Counted from the first letter of the stretch, positions 23,248-35,120 are shown. The stretch is 64,000 bases of DNA from Diprion similis (GCF_021155765.1 NC_060106.1:13790031-13854030), one strand, 5' to 3'. Numbers and translations: made by a program. Notes: generated by a model not told the origin, from the letters alone.

Positions 23248-24660
23248 GACTTTAATACCAGTTACATAACGGCATATGCCAAAATCACTTCACCTATCCT
23301 TATCTCCCGCAGCTCTCTCGTCGTCCATCGCTAAGCATATACATACACTATACATGTAAATTATACATATAGCTATAGCTATAGGTATATTATACACATA
23401 CCTGTTAATATATTTACACCCTCACACGCGAAACGCACCCCAAAATTTTTACCACTCCAACTAATGTGTATGTGTGTGTGTGTGCGCGTGTGTGCGTGTT
23501 GCATCGCACATTGCATTAATATTGCATATAGAAAGATACATACATACCCACTATCCATTCATTCAATTACCACCGTTTTATTACATACCGACATCGGCGT
23601 TTGTTCTGGACTCTCGTGGGTTTAGCTGTACAACAAATTTTAATACGCTACTGCTTGACAGAGGGAGAGGGGGGAGAGCGAGAGAGAGAGAGAAATATAC
23701 TGCAAAGCGAAATGGCACGAGAGATCGGATCTCGAAAAATCGGGATGCTGCTGCTTGAAGTTGTCTATAATGTGCTCTGTACTCTGTCCGGCCGCGGTTC
23801 GTGTGGAGAGACTATGAGGGTCCGGTTCAGCTAGGCAAACGCCCGTGTCCATTCAATGTTCGGATTTGTTCGGCGGGCTCCGGTTGTTGGATATCTCCGA
23901 TCCCCTCGGTCGCTGTTTGCATCGGTGTCTAAGAGGTTTTTTGGGCCCTTTCCCTAACCGCGGCTTGTCGATTCTTTCGGCGCGGGGACCGATGGAGGGT
24001 CTTAAAATCCATTTTCTTCCTGCAGAAAGACTAGCCGCGGGATTCGGGGGGAATTCTCCGCTCGAAGAACCGAGCGCAAACAATGACCGACATACGTCAT
24101 ACCAAGATGCAGCCAGAACCAATGCAGACAATAACTTAAATTCGGAATTCGATATGCATTATACATCTAATAAAAATTCACTATTAATTTATAATGTGAA
24201 TTTTACTCGCGGTTTACACACTGTTTGTATCATCGCAGTTACGATTTAACGAAGTAACGATATTGAGCTTTAATAATTTGTACACCTTATATATACACAC
24301 ACAATATCTATATACATATATATATAGATATACATATGTGTATATATGTATATGCATATATACATTTGTAGTAAGCATCTACGAACGATGGTGCATGTAC
24401 GTATGTGTTAGGTTCATCCATGTGTACACGTATATTGACGTCTATAGGCATATGTATAATTACTCATCTTAGTTTCGAGGCTGAGGTATAGTAATGTACC
24501 TAATATGCACGTAGCAGTACGGCATTCCTACACTTATATACACGCACGGATTATTATATACGTACACAGATGTGCTTCACGGTGTTCCCATTCCTACGAA
24601 TCCCTCTATAACGTATTTTTAGATTTGTCAAATACAATTTTTGAAGCTCATATTATCAAT

Positions 24661-24880
24661 GGGTCCTATGGAAATAGACGTATTTTGGCGGATCAGATAG
24701 AACGGACGTATTTGGCCGAGCTATTTAGAACCAACGTATCTCAAAAGATGCTACAGCAAGTGTATACAGAGCTCTATACACAACTTGTAGCATCTTTCGA
24801 GATACGTCCGTTCTAGAATTCCCGGCAAAATACGTCCGTTCTATCTGGCCCGCCGAAATACGTCTGTTTCCATAGGACCC
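24661..24880 (+). repeat. 220-bp near-perfect inverted repeat (foldback/MITE-like hairpin)
   Basis: The left arm begins GGGTCCTATGGAAATAGACG and the right arm ends with its complement, CGTCTGTTTCCATAGGACCC. The arms pair along about 105 bases each with roughly a dozen mismatches, around a centre near 24770 (GTGTATACAGAGCTCTATACAC). Because of the symmetry, both strands translate to similar peptides (each with GSYGNRRI and QIERTY), which is not evidence of coding. Within each arm the unit AGAACGGACGTATTT is partly repeated. No clear target-site duplication was found. It could be a miniature transposon or an RNA hairpin source. Confidence 0.85.
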
Positions 24881-27040
24881 TTCGATATATTGTTTGCTTG
24901 CCGTAAAGATTACTTTTAGCCCCATGTATTGTGGGCATTTACCGCACCGACTGTTAGAAAAAAAGGTATATTATATTGAACATAAATTCCCATTCGAGGA
25001 GATGATATCCGAGAAACGATAAGTGAAAAATACCGACGTCGTCAGAATCAGAGAAAAATAGTATATTGTGTTACAAGAGCGAAAAGTGGATGTGTGTTTG
25101 CAGCATGAGCCAAGGCGAGAGCTCTAAACACACGAGTCAGATATCACTCATCTGCACGTGTGACACACACAGATATTTCTAACACCTGCGAAGGAAAGTT
25201 TGATTCGAGAAGCAAACGAATGTGATATAAAAATTTAATGTCGGTACGTAAAGTCCGCGCGTGAAATTAAGTTATCGGAAAGTGCACATATGCGCCAAGA
25301 AAGCCCTAGTGTGCAAAATTGAGAATTTCAGTGAAGCGCATGTGCCAGCGTAGTTTTACGGCACTGTTAAGAAATGGGGCACTTGACGCACGCCCCGCAG
25401 GCCTCGAAAATCTAACTTTCCAAAAGCATGTGTTCAAAAGAAATTATTCCCTTCTTACAATATTTAAACGCTGCTAAAGCAGCGTACGTGCAAAACTTGT
25501 AATATTAATTTACCCGCGCTCCAAGAATTATTCGACGTCAGCAATGAGCGAGAACAACAATCCTCAGCTCGGACTTATCGTATTATGAATATTATATGCC
25601 GCAAAGAATACCTTCGTTGAATTTCAAACCACTGAAGGTATAACATATTTCAAAACCAAACCACTACAGCCTCGGTTTTAATATTAGAATTTTTTCTCAC
25701 TTGAATTTCACGAACGGAGATGAAAAGATTTTAAGAAGGAATCTTTACGGCGAACTGGCAATATTTGAAATTATGAATTAATTGTATTCGGTGTAAGCAG
25801 AAGTCATTCTATATTGTGTATCGTAATTCGTATAGAATTAGCTAAAGGCAATTTTTATCCCGACTGGAGTATAAGATACAGCAAACGGCCAAGTGGTTCC
25901 GGCCTCTTCGTGACCCTCTGCTCGTCTCCGATTATTTTCAGGAGAATCTTCTCGTCGACAAAAGGCTGCAAGCCAGTCGTCAAACTTCTGTGTTTAGAAT
26001 AAAATGATGCACCAAAGCTTACGTTAATGCCAATCCATTTACCATACACGCCTATAATAATTACAGTACAGAAACCTTGGAAGAGGGGGAAAAATCGGTG
26101 ACTGATTCGTCGAGTCGCGTTTACACGACACGGGTATGAAAACTACTAATGTTCATGAATCATAAAAGGTATTCCAACGTTTCGTGGGTTATTAAATCTT
26201 CAGCGAGTCCCTTGCAACTCGAAGTGATCCCCCCTCGAAGATAGAGTCGCGCAATTAATTCCCTCGACTCGCATTACCATATACATTATTCGAAGAGCTA
26301 TCGTTACCATGCATTTAAATTCATCGAACGTTTTTCTTACAAGTTCATCACTAAACACAGATTATTGAGACAAATTACAAATTACGATTATACACATCGG
26401 CGATGAGTTACAAGGTAAGTAAGTTTTAAAATCTTCAGATTTGTGCGCACCTATAATAACACGGATTGCACACGACGTTTTCAGCGTGTAAACAAATTGT
26501 TTCCAGTCCTCTTATCGCCGCAGTCGCGTGGACAAGTTTTTTTTTTTTTTTTATTTTGTATCCGCCTCGATAAGATTGAACGATCGAATCGTGCTGTTGG
26601 AATTTTTTATCGACACTCCGAGTGCAAACCGATACCTACCCGATGATAATCCGTAGAACAACAGTACGACCCAGCCGAATTGGCCTTTAATTCCGTAACG
26701 TGGAATATTCGGTTCAGAGCAGTTGCCAGTCGCTGAGGTCGAGTGGGACGAATAACTAAAAATAAGAAGAAATAAAAAGTAAATAAAAAGAAAAAAGAGA
26801 AAGGAAAAGAAACAGCAGAGGGGAAACGAAACGAACCGATTACGGAACATTAGAACGGGACGCGGTGGCTCGATTCAGGCTCCAGAGGCTGAGGCTGAAA
26901 GTCCTGCACGGTCGAGACACCGGAGGTACAAGTATGTATATCGTATATGTATACCTACGGTCAGTTGCGAAGAGCACCGCGCGTCTTTGATACGCCGTAG
27001 ATAGCCGGTACGTTCTCATTACGCGTCGGACGGTATGCGC

Positions 27041-27067
27041 CATGCCATGCCATGCCATGCCATGCCA
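27041..27067 (+). repeat. CATGC pentanucleotide repeat
   Basis: Five tandem units of CATGC. Confidence 0.9.
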
Positions 27068-27197
27068 GGCTGTCCGTGTGCCGGACTCGATCTTCCCGTC
27101 TATTCCCCCTGCGCACCGTAAGTAACAGTGTGCACACAGAGGAACACGTATCTGTATGTACCCAGGGGATAAGAGGCACGTCCGTCTGCCCTCTCGC

Positions 27198-27231
27198 CCG
27201 TCCGTCCGTCCGTCCGTCTGTCCGTCTGTCG
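27198..27231 (+). repeat. CCGT tetranucleotide repeat
   Basis: Tandem CCGT/CTGT units on a pyrimidine-rich strand. Confidence 0.9.
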
Positions 27232-27310
27232 GAGGAGGAGCAGAGAGGAAGGAGGAAAGGGAACTAGTTCAGTGAGCAAAACGACCTCACAGACTCGGTT
27301 GCATGCACCG

Positions 27311-27334
27311 CAGCAGCAGCAGCAGCAGCAGCAG
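27311..27334 (+). repeat. CAG trinucleotide repeat
   Basis: Eight tandem CAG units. No supported reading frame runs through it, so it is treated as non-coding. Confidence 0.85.
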
Positions 27335-29359
27335 AGCACGTCCGGCGACTCTAAGTGCAGTGGAAGGAATTTATACAGATAAGAAATGGAAGGCGCGAAA
27401 CCAGAGCGTTTTCACGAATCACCTTATGCCGAAGCTGTAATTTTCCTATTTCATTATCGATGCGATTTCCCGTTCATATCGCAGGAAAAGTTTGAAGGCT
27501 CGTCTCCGAGGAGCGGAGGACCAGAAACACGGCGGGCGAGCGCACGGCTCCTCGTTTTTTGTCCCACCATTTGCAAAAAACTGGGAGCCGCACGGCAGCG
27601 CAAGTACAGAGGTGAATCAGCCCGTGCACCGGCTTCTTACCCGGTGGATCGGGTTTTCCTGCGTGAGTCTGGCTGGGCGTCGGCGACCGGCGTCGAGACG
27701 CGGGCGCCCAGCGCCGGTGGCCATCGGCGGGGTGCAGCGACCGTCCCCCACCTCCGCGGAGTCTTTCCAGGCCCAGTGCCGGGCCCAAAACAAGCTTACC
27801 ACAGGTGCATTTACAACCTGTCTTTGTATATTTTTGCCACCGGATCTATTCCGCTCCTGCGGTCAATACCGCGCCGCGGGGGGCGGCTGCAAACTGCGAA
27901 AGGGTTCCTAGAAGCCCCTTGGATTGCCTCTTGATCGGCAGTCGCGGGTGCGCTTCTTCGGATCCTCCCGATCCAGCCGGCTCATTTAGGCAAGCGAGAT
28001 AATTTTTTTATCGGCGTGGAGGAATTGGATGCGAGACAAATTTTCTCCAAACATGTCGATGTGTCTTTCGTAAATCGCATCGGGCCGCTGTTACGGCTCC
28101 TCTTTTCTTTGTCCGTCGGCGCGGAACGGCATTAAAATTAGTCAAGCCACCGCATCTGCGCTCTGCAGCCATCGTGCGGAAAATTGAATTCCGCCGTTAC
28201 GGAGCATCGAACGGCCTGCCGTTAGAATTTCTATAGACTAATACTCAACTTTACACTATATCTACGCCGGGGTCCACGGATCGGCCGAAGGCAAACCGCG
28301 TGCATCGGGTGAATAATTCCCCTCTCGCGAACCGAGACCGTTATGTATATTCAACGATTTTAATTAGGCGTAATTGAGCCTGGACGTTACATCTTGTAAT
28401 AAGCCGAGCCGAGTGCGAATTAATGGGTACAAGCCCATTTGGGGGAGGGGAGCAGGGGGAGCTGGGGGAGTGCGGGGCCCCGAGACACTCAGGTGCGCAC
28501 CTGCGGCTCCCATACCTATCCTACCAGCTTATAGGTATACCTCCTGCGTTCAACCTGCGCGGCATCGTCTGTGTTATACCTGAAGCCCCGCTCCCTCCCC
28601 CCCGACCCCCGCCCTCCACTGGCCGCTCTCCCCCTGCCGAGTACTTCTGGCTCAGCGAAGGCAGGCAGGCAGGCAGGCAAGCAGGCAGGCAGGCAGGCAA
28701 GGAACCTCGTCTTCGTCGCTCTCTCGGGAGAGAGAAAGGCCCGAGAGAGCCAGAGCAACGCCGCAGCATCCAGCAGCAGCGCTACTAGCGGCCGCTGAAC
28801 GACTCCCCGTCCCTTGGCTCGTGTGGCATGCGTGAATCCGTGTGTGAGACCCACCTGCGTGGGTGTGCGTAGATGAGCCTACCTGACGGCGTCCGACACG
28901 CAGTTCGAGCTCTTCTATCTCGCACGGTATACCGTCGGTCCGCGGGGATATTTTTTCCGAGTCAAAGTATCGTCGAACGTGTGCCGATATTTAGCTTGTT
29001 TGTTTGTTTTGCCGATTTTCTACTTCACTTTGCAAACGGCGACATGAAGCCGTGGTGATTGATAAACGAGTGTCGGACGACTGGCCATTCGGAGTACTCG
29101 AAGTGGAAGTGGGTAGAATGTGCCAGACCAAACCTCCTCTTGGTGCATTGCTCCTAGGCTGGACCAGTGAACCGATCTTGTGTGAGTGATCTTGATAGAG
29201 TGGTTTCGGTAGTGCGTGTTCCGCGTTCTACTGCCTGCTTCGCAGCGGGCCCAGCTTCCTGCCCTCAATTCGTTAAGGAGGATCGAGGAGTCCCAAACAG
29301 AGACCTGGAAATGCGATCGCGGCTCCCTGGGAGTTTCGCAAAGGAAATATAGCCAGAAG
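27335..29359 (+). other. GC-rich region, probable promoter and 5' untranslated exon of the five-finger gene
   Basis: GC- and CpG-rich sequence with overlapping open frames on both strands that show no domain. It ends at a strong donor, CCAGAAG|GTGAGT, whose GT is at 29360-29361. That donor fits the acceptor at 30096, just 14 bases before the zinc-finger start codon. The transcription start cannot be placed. An AGGC tetramer repeat lies at 28659-28701. Confidence 0.4.
28659..28701 (+). repeat. AGGC tetranucleotide repeat
   Basis: About ten tandem AGGC units with single-base interruptions (AAGC). Confidence 0.9.
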
Positions 29360-30096
29360 GTGAGTGCCGCGCGGTCAACCCTTTCATTCGGTCGGTCCGC
29401 GCACCCCGCGTTATGCGGGATTCGTATCCAACCGATCCAACATGGCTGCCGCAATCAGCCATGATGTCTGCGGAAGCCATGTTGGCAGGTGTGTTTGTTG
29501 AGATAACCGCGGCTACACCGACGTTCCGGGAAATTCGAGATACTAAAATTTCCGGTCAACCCGCTTCTGCCGCTTATCTACGGTTTCCAACGCGAAACGC
29601 CGATGCGAGGATCGCGGCTTCGATTCTTTGCCATCCTGGTCAATATCGCAATTCAATTTTGTTATGGTCGTGGAGTAGGTGTAATATCGTTGACGATAAA
29701 CGCCGCGGGCGTTGAGCGGTTCATTGTTATTTATCTATTTTCAAAGACGACAATTATCGCGCCGCGATGATAAGACGACCGCGATTCCATACAAAGAAGT
29801 ATCCAAATCCACGATACATATATATTATACATACACACCTACTCTGAGGTGCAATAAAACCGTCGAAATATGCTCGTATATCTTTAGTCACGGAGGCTAC
29901 ATACTTAACCGTAATCTGCGGTGCGCGAATCGGCGGCACGATTAGCCAGGATCTTAATTCAACACCGTAAATGCGCGATATTACCTGCTACGTAATATCC
30001 GCGTGTGTTGCGAGTATCCTCGCGATCCGACATCGATCGCCTTCGCCTACTGCTCCCAATCGCACCGTCACCCGCAGTTTCTCTTGTCGGTTTCAG
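29360..30096 (+). other. Probable 5' UTR intron of the five-finger gene
   Basis: Bounded by AAG|GTGAGT and cttgtcggtttcag, both close to consensus. It holds a cluster of GCCAT motifs at 29437-29485. Confidence 0.5.
29437..29485 (+). promoter_or_regulatory. Cluster of YY1/Pho-like GCCAT motifs
   Basis: CCAACATGGCTGCC at 29437, GCCATGATG at 29458 and GCCATGTTGG at 29476 lie within 50 bases. GCCAT is the core recognised by YY1 and its fly homologue Pho. A matching CGCCATGTTGG lies in front of odd at 54871. Confidence 0.35.
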
Positions 30097-30110
30097 GTAC
30101 CTCCCGCAGA

Positions 30111-30853
30111 ATGCCGACCGACCTCGTCGTCTCCTCGGCGTCGGAGGACGTCGGCCGGGGTCGTGATATCCTGGGACCTTCGGCCCGGTCGGGCCCCGGC
30201 TCGTCCAGCTCGTCATCCGGGGCCGGACCCTCGTCCTCGAGGAGCTTCGACCCCTCCGGTGCGCTGGCTGCGTACCACCATCATCACCACAGCCTGGTCG
30301 CCGGTCTGGGACATCCGCACCACCGTGAGTCCTCGGCGTTCGTCCCGGTCGTCCCGTCGCGTCTCCACCTGGCCCCGTACCCGGGGGAGATGCACTCCCA
30401 CCTGTCGGGACCCCCGTCCTCGTCGACGTCGTCGAGCGGCGAGCACGACGGAGCCGAAAACACCGCTAGGAAGTCGTCCTCGAGCTACGAGATCATGGCC
30501 ATGATGGCCGACAAGCGGAAGGAACTCGCGGCGAGGGCCCTCCTCCTCCCGCCCCCGCCTCTCCTCGAACCGCCCCCCGGGTACCCCGTATTCGCGGGCC
30601 CCTTTCCGGGGAGCTCGGCTCTCTATCCTCCCGGTGGACCCCTGGGTCATCAGCATCTCGACAGGCGGCTCCTCAGGGCGCCCGGGAGGGCCTCCAGACC
30701 GAAGAAACAGTTCATATGCAAATTCTGCAATCGGCAATTCACCAAGTCTTACAATCTACTGATACACGAGAGAACTCACACCGACGAGAGACCCTACAGC
30801 TGCGACATATGCGGCAAGGCGTTTCGCCGGCAGGACCATCTCAGGGATCATCG
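30111..30853 (+). CDS. sob: sob-like gene, coding exon 1
   Basis: The ATG follows the UTR acceptor by 14 bases (CCTCCCGCAGAATG). The exon ends inside finger 2 (DHLRDH plus CG) at CG|GTGAGT, phase 2. Confidence 0.9.
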
Positions 30854-32309
30854 GTGAGTTTAAGCGTTGCTGCAGGTGTTCGATTATGATGCAATTCTCC
30901 TCTCAATTACGCGGGGCTCAAATCAACCGGAAAATCAATCTGATAACAGACGATTTCATATTATAATATTGCACGCGAGTTCGCTTCGTTTCATTTCATT
31001 TCAACGATCGGATTTTGTTTTAGAGCTTGCTTCGCCTTTAAAATTTGACGAAAAATGTGCTTTTCCCTTCTCTATCAAGCCTTACAACCTCGTTAGCGCG
31101 CGCTCGCAAGTCGATCACTCGATATTCTGCAGGGCTTACGCTGGCAGGGAAGAAATTAGGCGTAATGTACGCGTGAACGCGCACGTTGCGCAGCCCGCTG
31201 CGAGTAATAACCGGGCCCACTTCAAGTGTCGTTTTACAACCGGGTATCGGGGCTTAGTTTTTATCCTAGTGTACAATTACCTTCGGTGGAGTTGCGGGGG
31301 AGGGAGGAAGAAAACAAAATCGATATCTACCGCCTACCGAAGTTTACTTTACCTGTTTGGCGGCCGTTTAGTTGCTATGCACCGACTTGAATTAACCCAG
31401 GATAATTTTTCTCCCATTCACAGGTACATCCACAGCAAAGAGAAGCCATTCAAATGCGGCGAGTGCGGCAAGGGTTTCTGCCAGAGCCGGACCCTGGCGG
31501 TCCACAAAATCCTCCACATGGAGGAATCGCCCCACAAGTGTCCGGTATGCGCCCGCAGTTTTAACCAGCGAAGCAACCTCAAGACTCACCTGCTTACGCA
31601 CACGGATCACAAGCCGTACGAGTGCACGTCCTGCGGCAAAGTGTTCCGGAGGAACTGCGACCTCAGGAGACACGCCCTGACCCACGCCGTCGGCGATGTT
31701 CCCCCCGAGGCCCTCGAGGAGGCGATGAGGGACGACGACAGCCCCGAGGAGGATTGCGGCCCCGAGCCTGGACCCTCGTCCTCGGGCTGCTCATCCCTGC
31801 CGGGCCCCTCTTCATCCTCCTCGGCGTCAGCGTCTTCGACGGGTAACGGCGCCACCAGCTACCCCCCGCCATCGCCTCAGCCCCCGATGCAGGGCAGACC
31901 GCAGCTCCAGATACGACGGGACCTACTCCAGGTGAAACCCTCGACGATGACGAGCGGCGGGGGCCTTTCAACGATGCAAAATCCACCGCCGCCACTTCCC
32001 CCGCCTCCGCCGTTAATCCTCACCTCTTACCGACGGCGGCTAGGCTCTCCGGGACCGTCGCGGGTCCTCCTTGAACTCCAAGAACGGGAACGGGAACGGG
32101 AACGCGGAATCGAGAGGGAACTTGAGAGGGAACGGGAACGCGAGAGGGAACGGGAAAGGGAACGGGAGAGGCAGCGGGAACGAGAACGAGAACGAGAACG
32201 GGAAGAGGAGAACCGACCCCCCAGGGCACCAACCCCGCAACCACCGCCGCCTCCGAGACCAGCACCAGTCAGGCAAGGATTCACAATCGCCGACATAATG
32301 CGCCGGTAG
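30111..32309 (+). CDS. sob: Odd-skipped family zinc-finger repressor with five C2H2 fingers (probably sister of odd and bowel)
   Basis: Two exons (30111-30853 and 31424-32309) encode 542 residues. Five C2H2 fingers lie at about 201-223, 229-251, 257-279, 285-307 and 313-335, joined by the linkers TDERP, SKEKP, MEESP and TDHKP. The N-terminus is Ser/Pro/His-rich, with [13 protein letters not shown] before the fingers. After the fingers come Pro-rich segments, an Arg-Glu repeat at about 468-511 and a C-terminal eh1-like motif, [10 protein letters not shown], of the type that recruits Groucho in Odd. The protein should be a nuclear DNA-binding repressor in segment, leg-joint and gut patterning. 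Five fingers exclude odd (four) and drm (two). sob is favoured over bowl because the gene sits directly upstream of odd in the same orientation, as sob does in Drosophila, but the long tail after the fingers is more bowl-like. Confidence 0.85.
30854..31423 (+). other. Intron of the sob-like gene
   Basis: 570 bases, GTGAGT to ctcccattcacag. An open frame passes through most of it but carries no domain. The splice is fixed by the zinc-finger reading frame. Confidence 0.9.
31424..32309 (+). CDS. sob: sob-like gene, coding exon 2
   Basis: Completes the split Arg codon and continues [14 protein letters not shown] through fingers 3-5, then the Pro-rich and Arg-Glu-repeat tail, ending at TAG after IMRR. 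Confidence 0.93.
32082..32210 (+). repeat. Arg-Glu dipeptide coding repeat
   Basis: Imperfect hexamers related to GGGAAC encode an almost pure alternating Arg-Glu tract of about 40 residues. On the minus strand the same repeat reads as Arg-Ser or Pro-Phe/Val-Pro frames, which are shadows. Confidence 0.9.
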
Positions 32310-35120
32310 GATTTCCCTCTACGGGGTCCGGTAGGAGGTTAATCGAGGATGGAACTCTCTGCAGCAGGATAACGACGGCTATCGTGTTCTCGATGAGAAA
32401 CGGGACGTCAGATCGCGTCATAACGTGTAAAATGAAAGAAGCCTTTTCGAGTCAAGGAATTGATTGCAAAAATGTTTATCTTGAGCGCATCGGTATGTCT
32501 CAGGATAATCAACGCGTGGTTGTAAAATAATCAAGACCTGCGCTGGTGATTGCTGACGATGAAAGAACTACCGAGGCTGACGAATGCCGTTTTTACTACT
32601 GTCTGTACCATGGTTTAGTCGTTCAACACACCGTGGCGATGGTGCAAATATGGTATGGACAGCCTAAGCGAGCCTAGAGCGATTCAGTCGGCGGGAAAGG
32701 AATTTATAGGACATAACGTCATCCGTTAAGAAAAATTCTCGGCAATCCGTCAACGCAGTGCGTGCAGTGCTTTGAAGCTCGCGGCTTATACAAATGGTGG
32801 GGACGACAAAAGAAGAGGAAAATTATATTGAGAGTTTGCGCGCAATATCATGATTATAATCCGTACCTATATACATTTTTCTACATACCTTTCGTCGTGC
32901 AACTGACATGGATAATCGTCCAACGGGTATATATAAGAAAAGTGTAACTTCGACGAGTTATCATAATAATAAACGAGGGAAACTGACTCTTCGAACCGCC
33001 CTTCTCAGAAACCAGCCATTTCTGTGTCATAAAGATAAAAGATAAACGATAGCTATATATAATTATCAGGCCTATACTATTTCGTGTAAATATTATAATG
33101 AAAAACAATAATAGTAATGGTAATAACAATAATAATATTAATAATATTAATTTCCGAAGTGATATCTTATAAGAGAAGTGCTGTACACGGCGGCCACGCG
33201 CATTGCAGTTCGGTTCCGCAGCCTCCTTTTTTCTACCATATATTATAACAATATGCCTTACACGAATGCCTTATACAGCCGAGTTAGTATCAACTCTGTG
33301 GGTCAAAGAGAAGCCGGGATGAGAAGAAGCGGGTCGATGACGTAGATGCAGGCTCGCGTTAAGAGTTCCTTCGACTCTTTGTTGCCTTGACGCTGTAACC
33401 GGAATTGGGAATGTATAAGCGACTTGTCTCGGCTCCGTGTTGTGTTTGATGCAAATTTTATGGTCACGTGGTATACCTGTGCCACCGTTACGGTGGCAAC
33501 CAACAGGTGCAATACAGGTCCCCGCTTCGGAGGCTCGAGGTTACCCTACCTGCCACCTCCCAGCCTCCCCACACGGTCCTTTCGTTCTCTGCTCCTCTGC
33601 TCACCGTTCTCCAGGGATCCTGCAGAGTCCTCCTTTCGTCTAAAAATACTTATATATACGTATATGTATATGTATACATACGCGCCCGACCCTTCTCAAC
33701 GATGGCAGAATTTTTTTTTTCCAACGTCAGGTTACTCGGCGGCAGGGGCGGAGGGTAGGGGGGGGGAGGAGGGAGAGGGGGGCTATTAACGTTCTTTGTA
33801 GCCTCTGCGAAGCACCCGCATATTGATGTCCGTTCGCAGCGCTACGCGCGCCGAAATCCATATATAAAACTGGCTTTCATGTATCTATACCTGACGTTCA
33901 AAAGTTACAACCATATACGTATTTTAGCTTGCGACGGCTACCGGGACTCATGACGTGGCTATACTACGTAAATCGGCCATCTTTTCGCGTATACCTACTA
34001 CTTGTTGCCTAATTCGTAAGGAAAAATGTTTTAAATGTTTCATGTGTCACATATGTTTTGTTTTTACGTTATTCTTTTACTACGGTAAGAATGAAAACAT
34101 TTTTTATAAAACTTAACATGTCAGTAGCTCAAGTTTGATTATTAGATCACTATATTTCATCGTCAAACAAGCGGCGGAGTTTTAAAAAACAAATTTACAA
34201 CAACGCAAAGTCTATAAATGAAATAATATCATAATGTGATATATTTATATTTACAGTTTTACAAATATGCAAAATTCAATGATGAAATCTGAAGATTTTT
34301 AATAGCTTAGCAAAAGGTAAATCCCGACCAGAGAGAGAAATTGAAAGTTAATTGTAGTGATAAAATAAATATACGATACAGGCGAATGATTTCGCTAGTA
34401 CGAGTACCCCACGGGTGTACAATTGTTATAATAAGTGTGATATAATATCGTGGTCGATAAATTGATGTCTTCCGAATAAGACGTGGACATGCTGATTTGA
34501 ATTTTGTCGCATAAAAAACTGTGCGTTACAAACGTACGCCGAACCGCGAAATCGAACTGCTCTGGTCGCCGATTATAATAGAAGTATAAAGTTACGTGGG
34601 GGATATATAAGTTTTCAAACTACTGCAGCGGACTACATTAGTGAAAAAAAATAGTAAGACAAAAAAATAAAGAAACAAAGGAGGATAGAAAACCGCGCTA
34701 GAAGTGAACGTGTATTCGACCTGAGAGTTGGATACAGAAGCATACATATACGTATAGTGATATCTACGTACAAGGGGACGAGGCGTACATGATATGGTAA
34801 ATAAGAAAGAATTATAATAATTGAAAATTCTGTCACCGAGTCCCCGATTTCCTGTTATTTCTTACGACATGTATAAGTTTATTATACGATTAAGTAATGA
34901 ACTATTATTATATTTTTAGATTGATTATAATAAAGAACAAAAAATAATTAATAAAACACCTATGCAAAAAAAAGTAAGCTAATAAAAAACAATAAATAAA
35001 TAAATAAATAAAAATTGATTAAGAAAATTTGTAAATTATATATTAAGAAAGATGGAATAAAAAAAAAAAAGAAAAATCAAATAAAAAATTTAAATAAAGA
35101 AAAAAAAAACACGCCGTCGA
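32310..35120 (+). other. Probable 3' UTR and downstream flank of the sob-like gene
   Basis: AT-rich non-coding DNA with many candidate poly(A) sites, including 32968 and the A-rich AATAAATAAATA stretch near 35000. A GC-rich island without a domain lies at 33300-33800. Confidence 0.4.
32968..32973 (+). terminator. Candidate poly(A) signal of the sob-like gene
   Basis: AATAAA about 660 bases after the stop, the first good match downstream. Confidence 0.3.

Larger units (their letters stand above)
22204..24000 (+). other. Probable 3' UTR of the PDZ-PH gene, rich in microsatellites
   Basis: Non-coding and AT-rich, with an ATT-repeat region (about 22440-22600), a GA tract (22749-22817) and a GT tract (23466-23500). 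A candidate poly(A) signal lies at 23242. Confidence 0.45.
24881..27300. other. Intergenic AT-rich DNA
   Basis: No gene supported. It includes a CATGC pentamer repeat (27041-27067) and a CCGT tetramer repeat (27198-27231) at its right end, near the GC-rich region before the zinc-finger gene. Confidence 0.5.

Noticed and set aside
24505..24925. Two similar peptides on opposite strands
   Set aside because: Explained by the inverted repeat at 24661-24880, not by coding.
30867..31423. Open frame preceding zinc-finger exon 2
   Set aside because: Intron sequence in the same frame; the finger-2 sequence requires splicing at 31423.
32020..32298. Arg-Ser and Pro-Phe repeat peptides on the minus strand
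   Set aside because: Antisense shadows of the Arg-Glu coding repeat.
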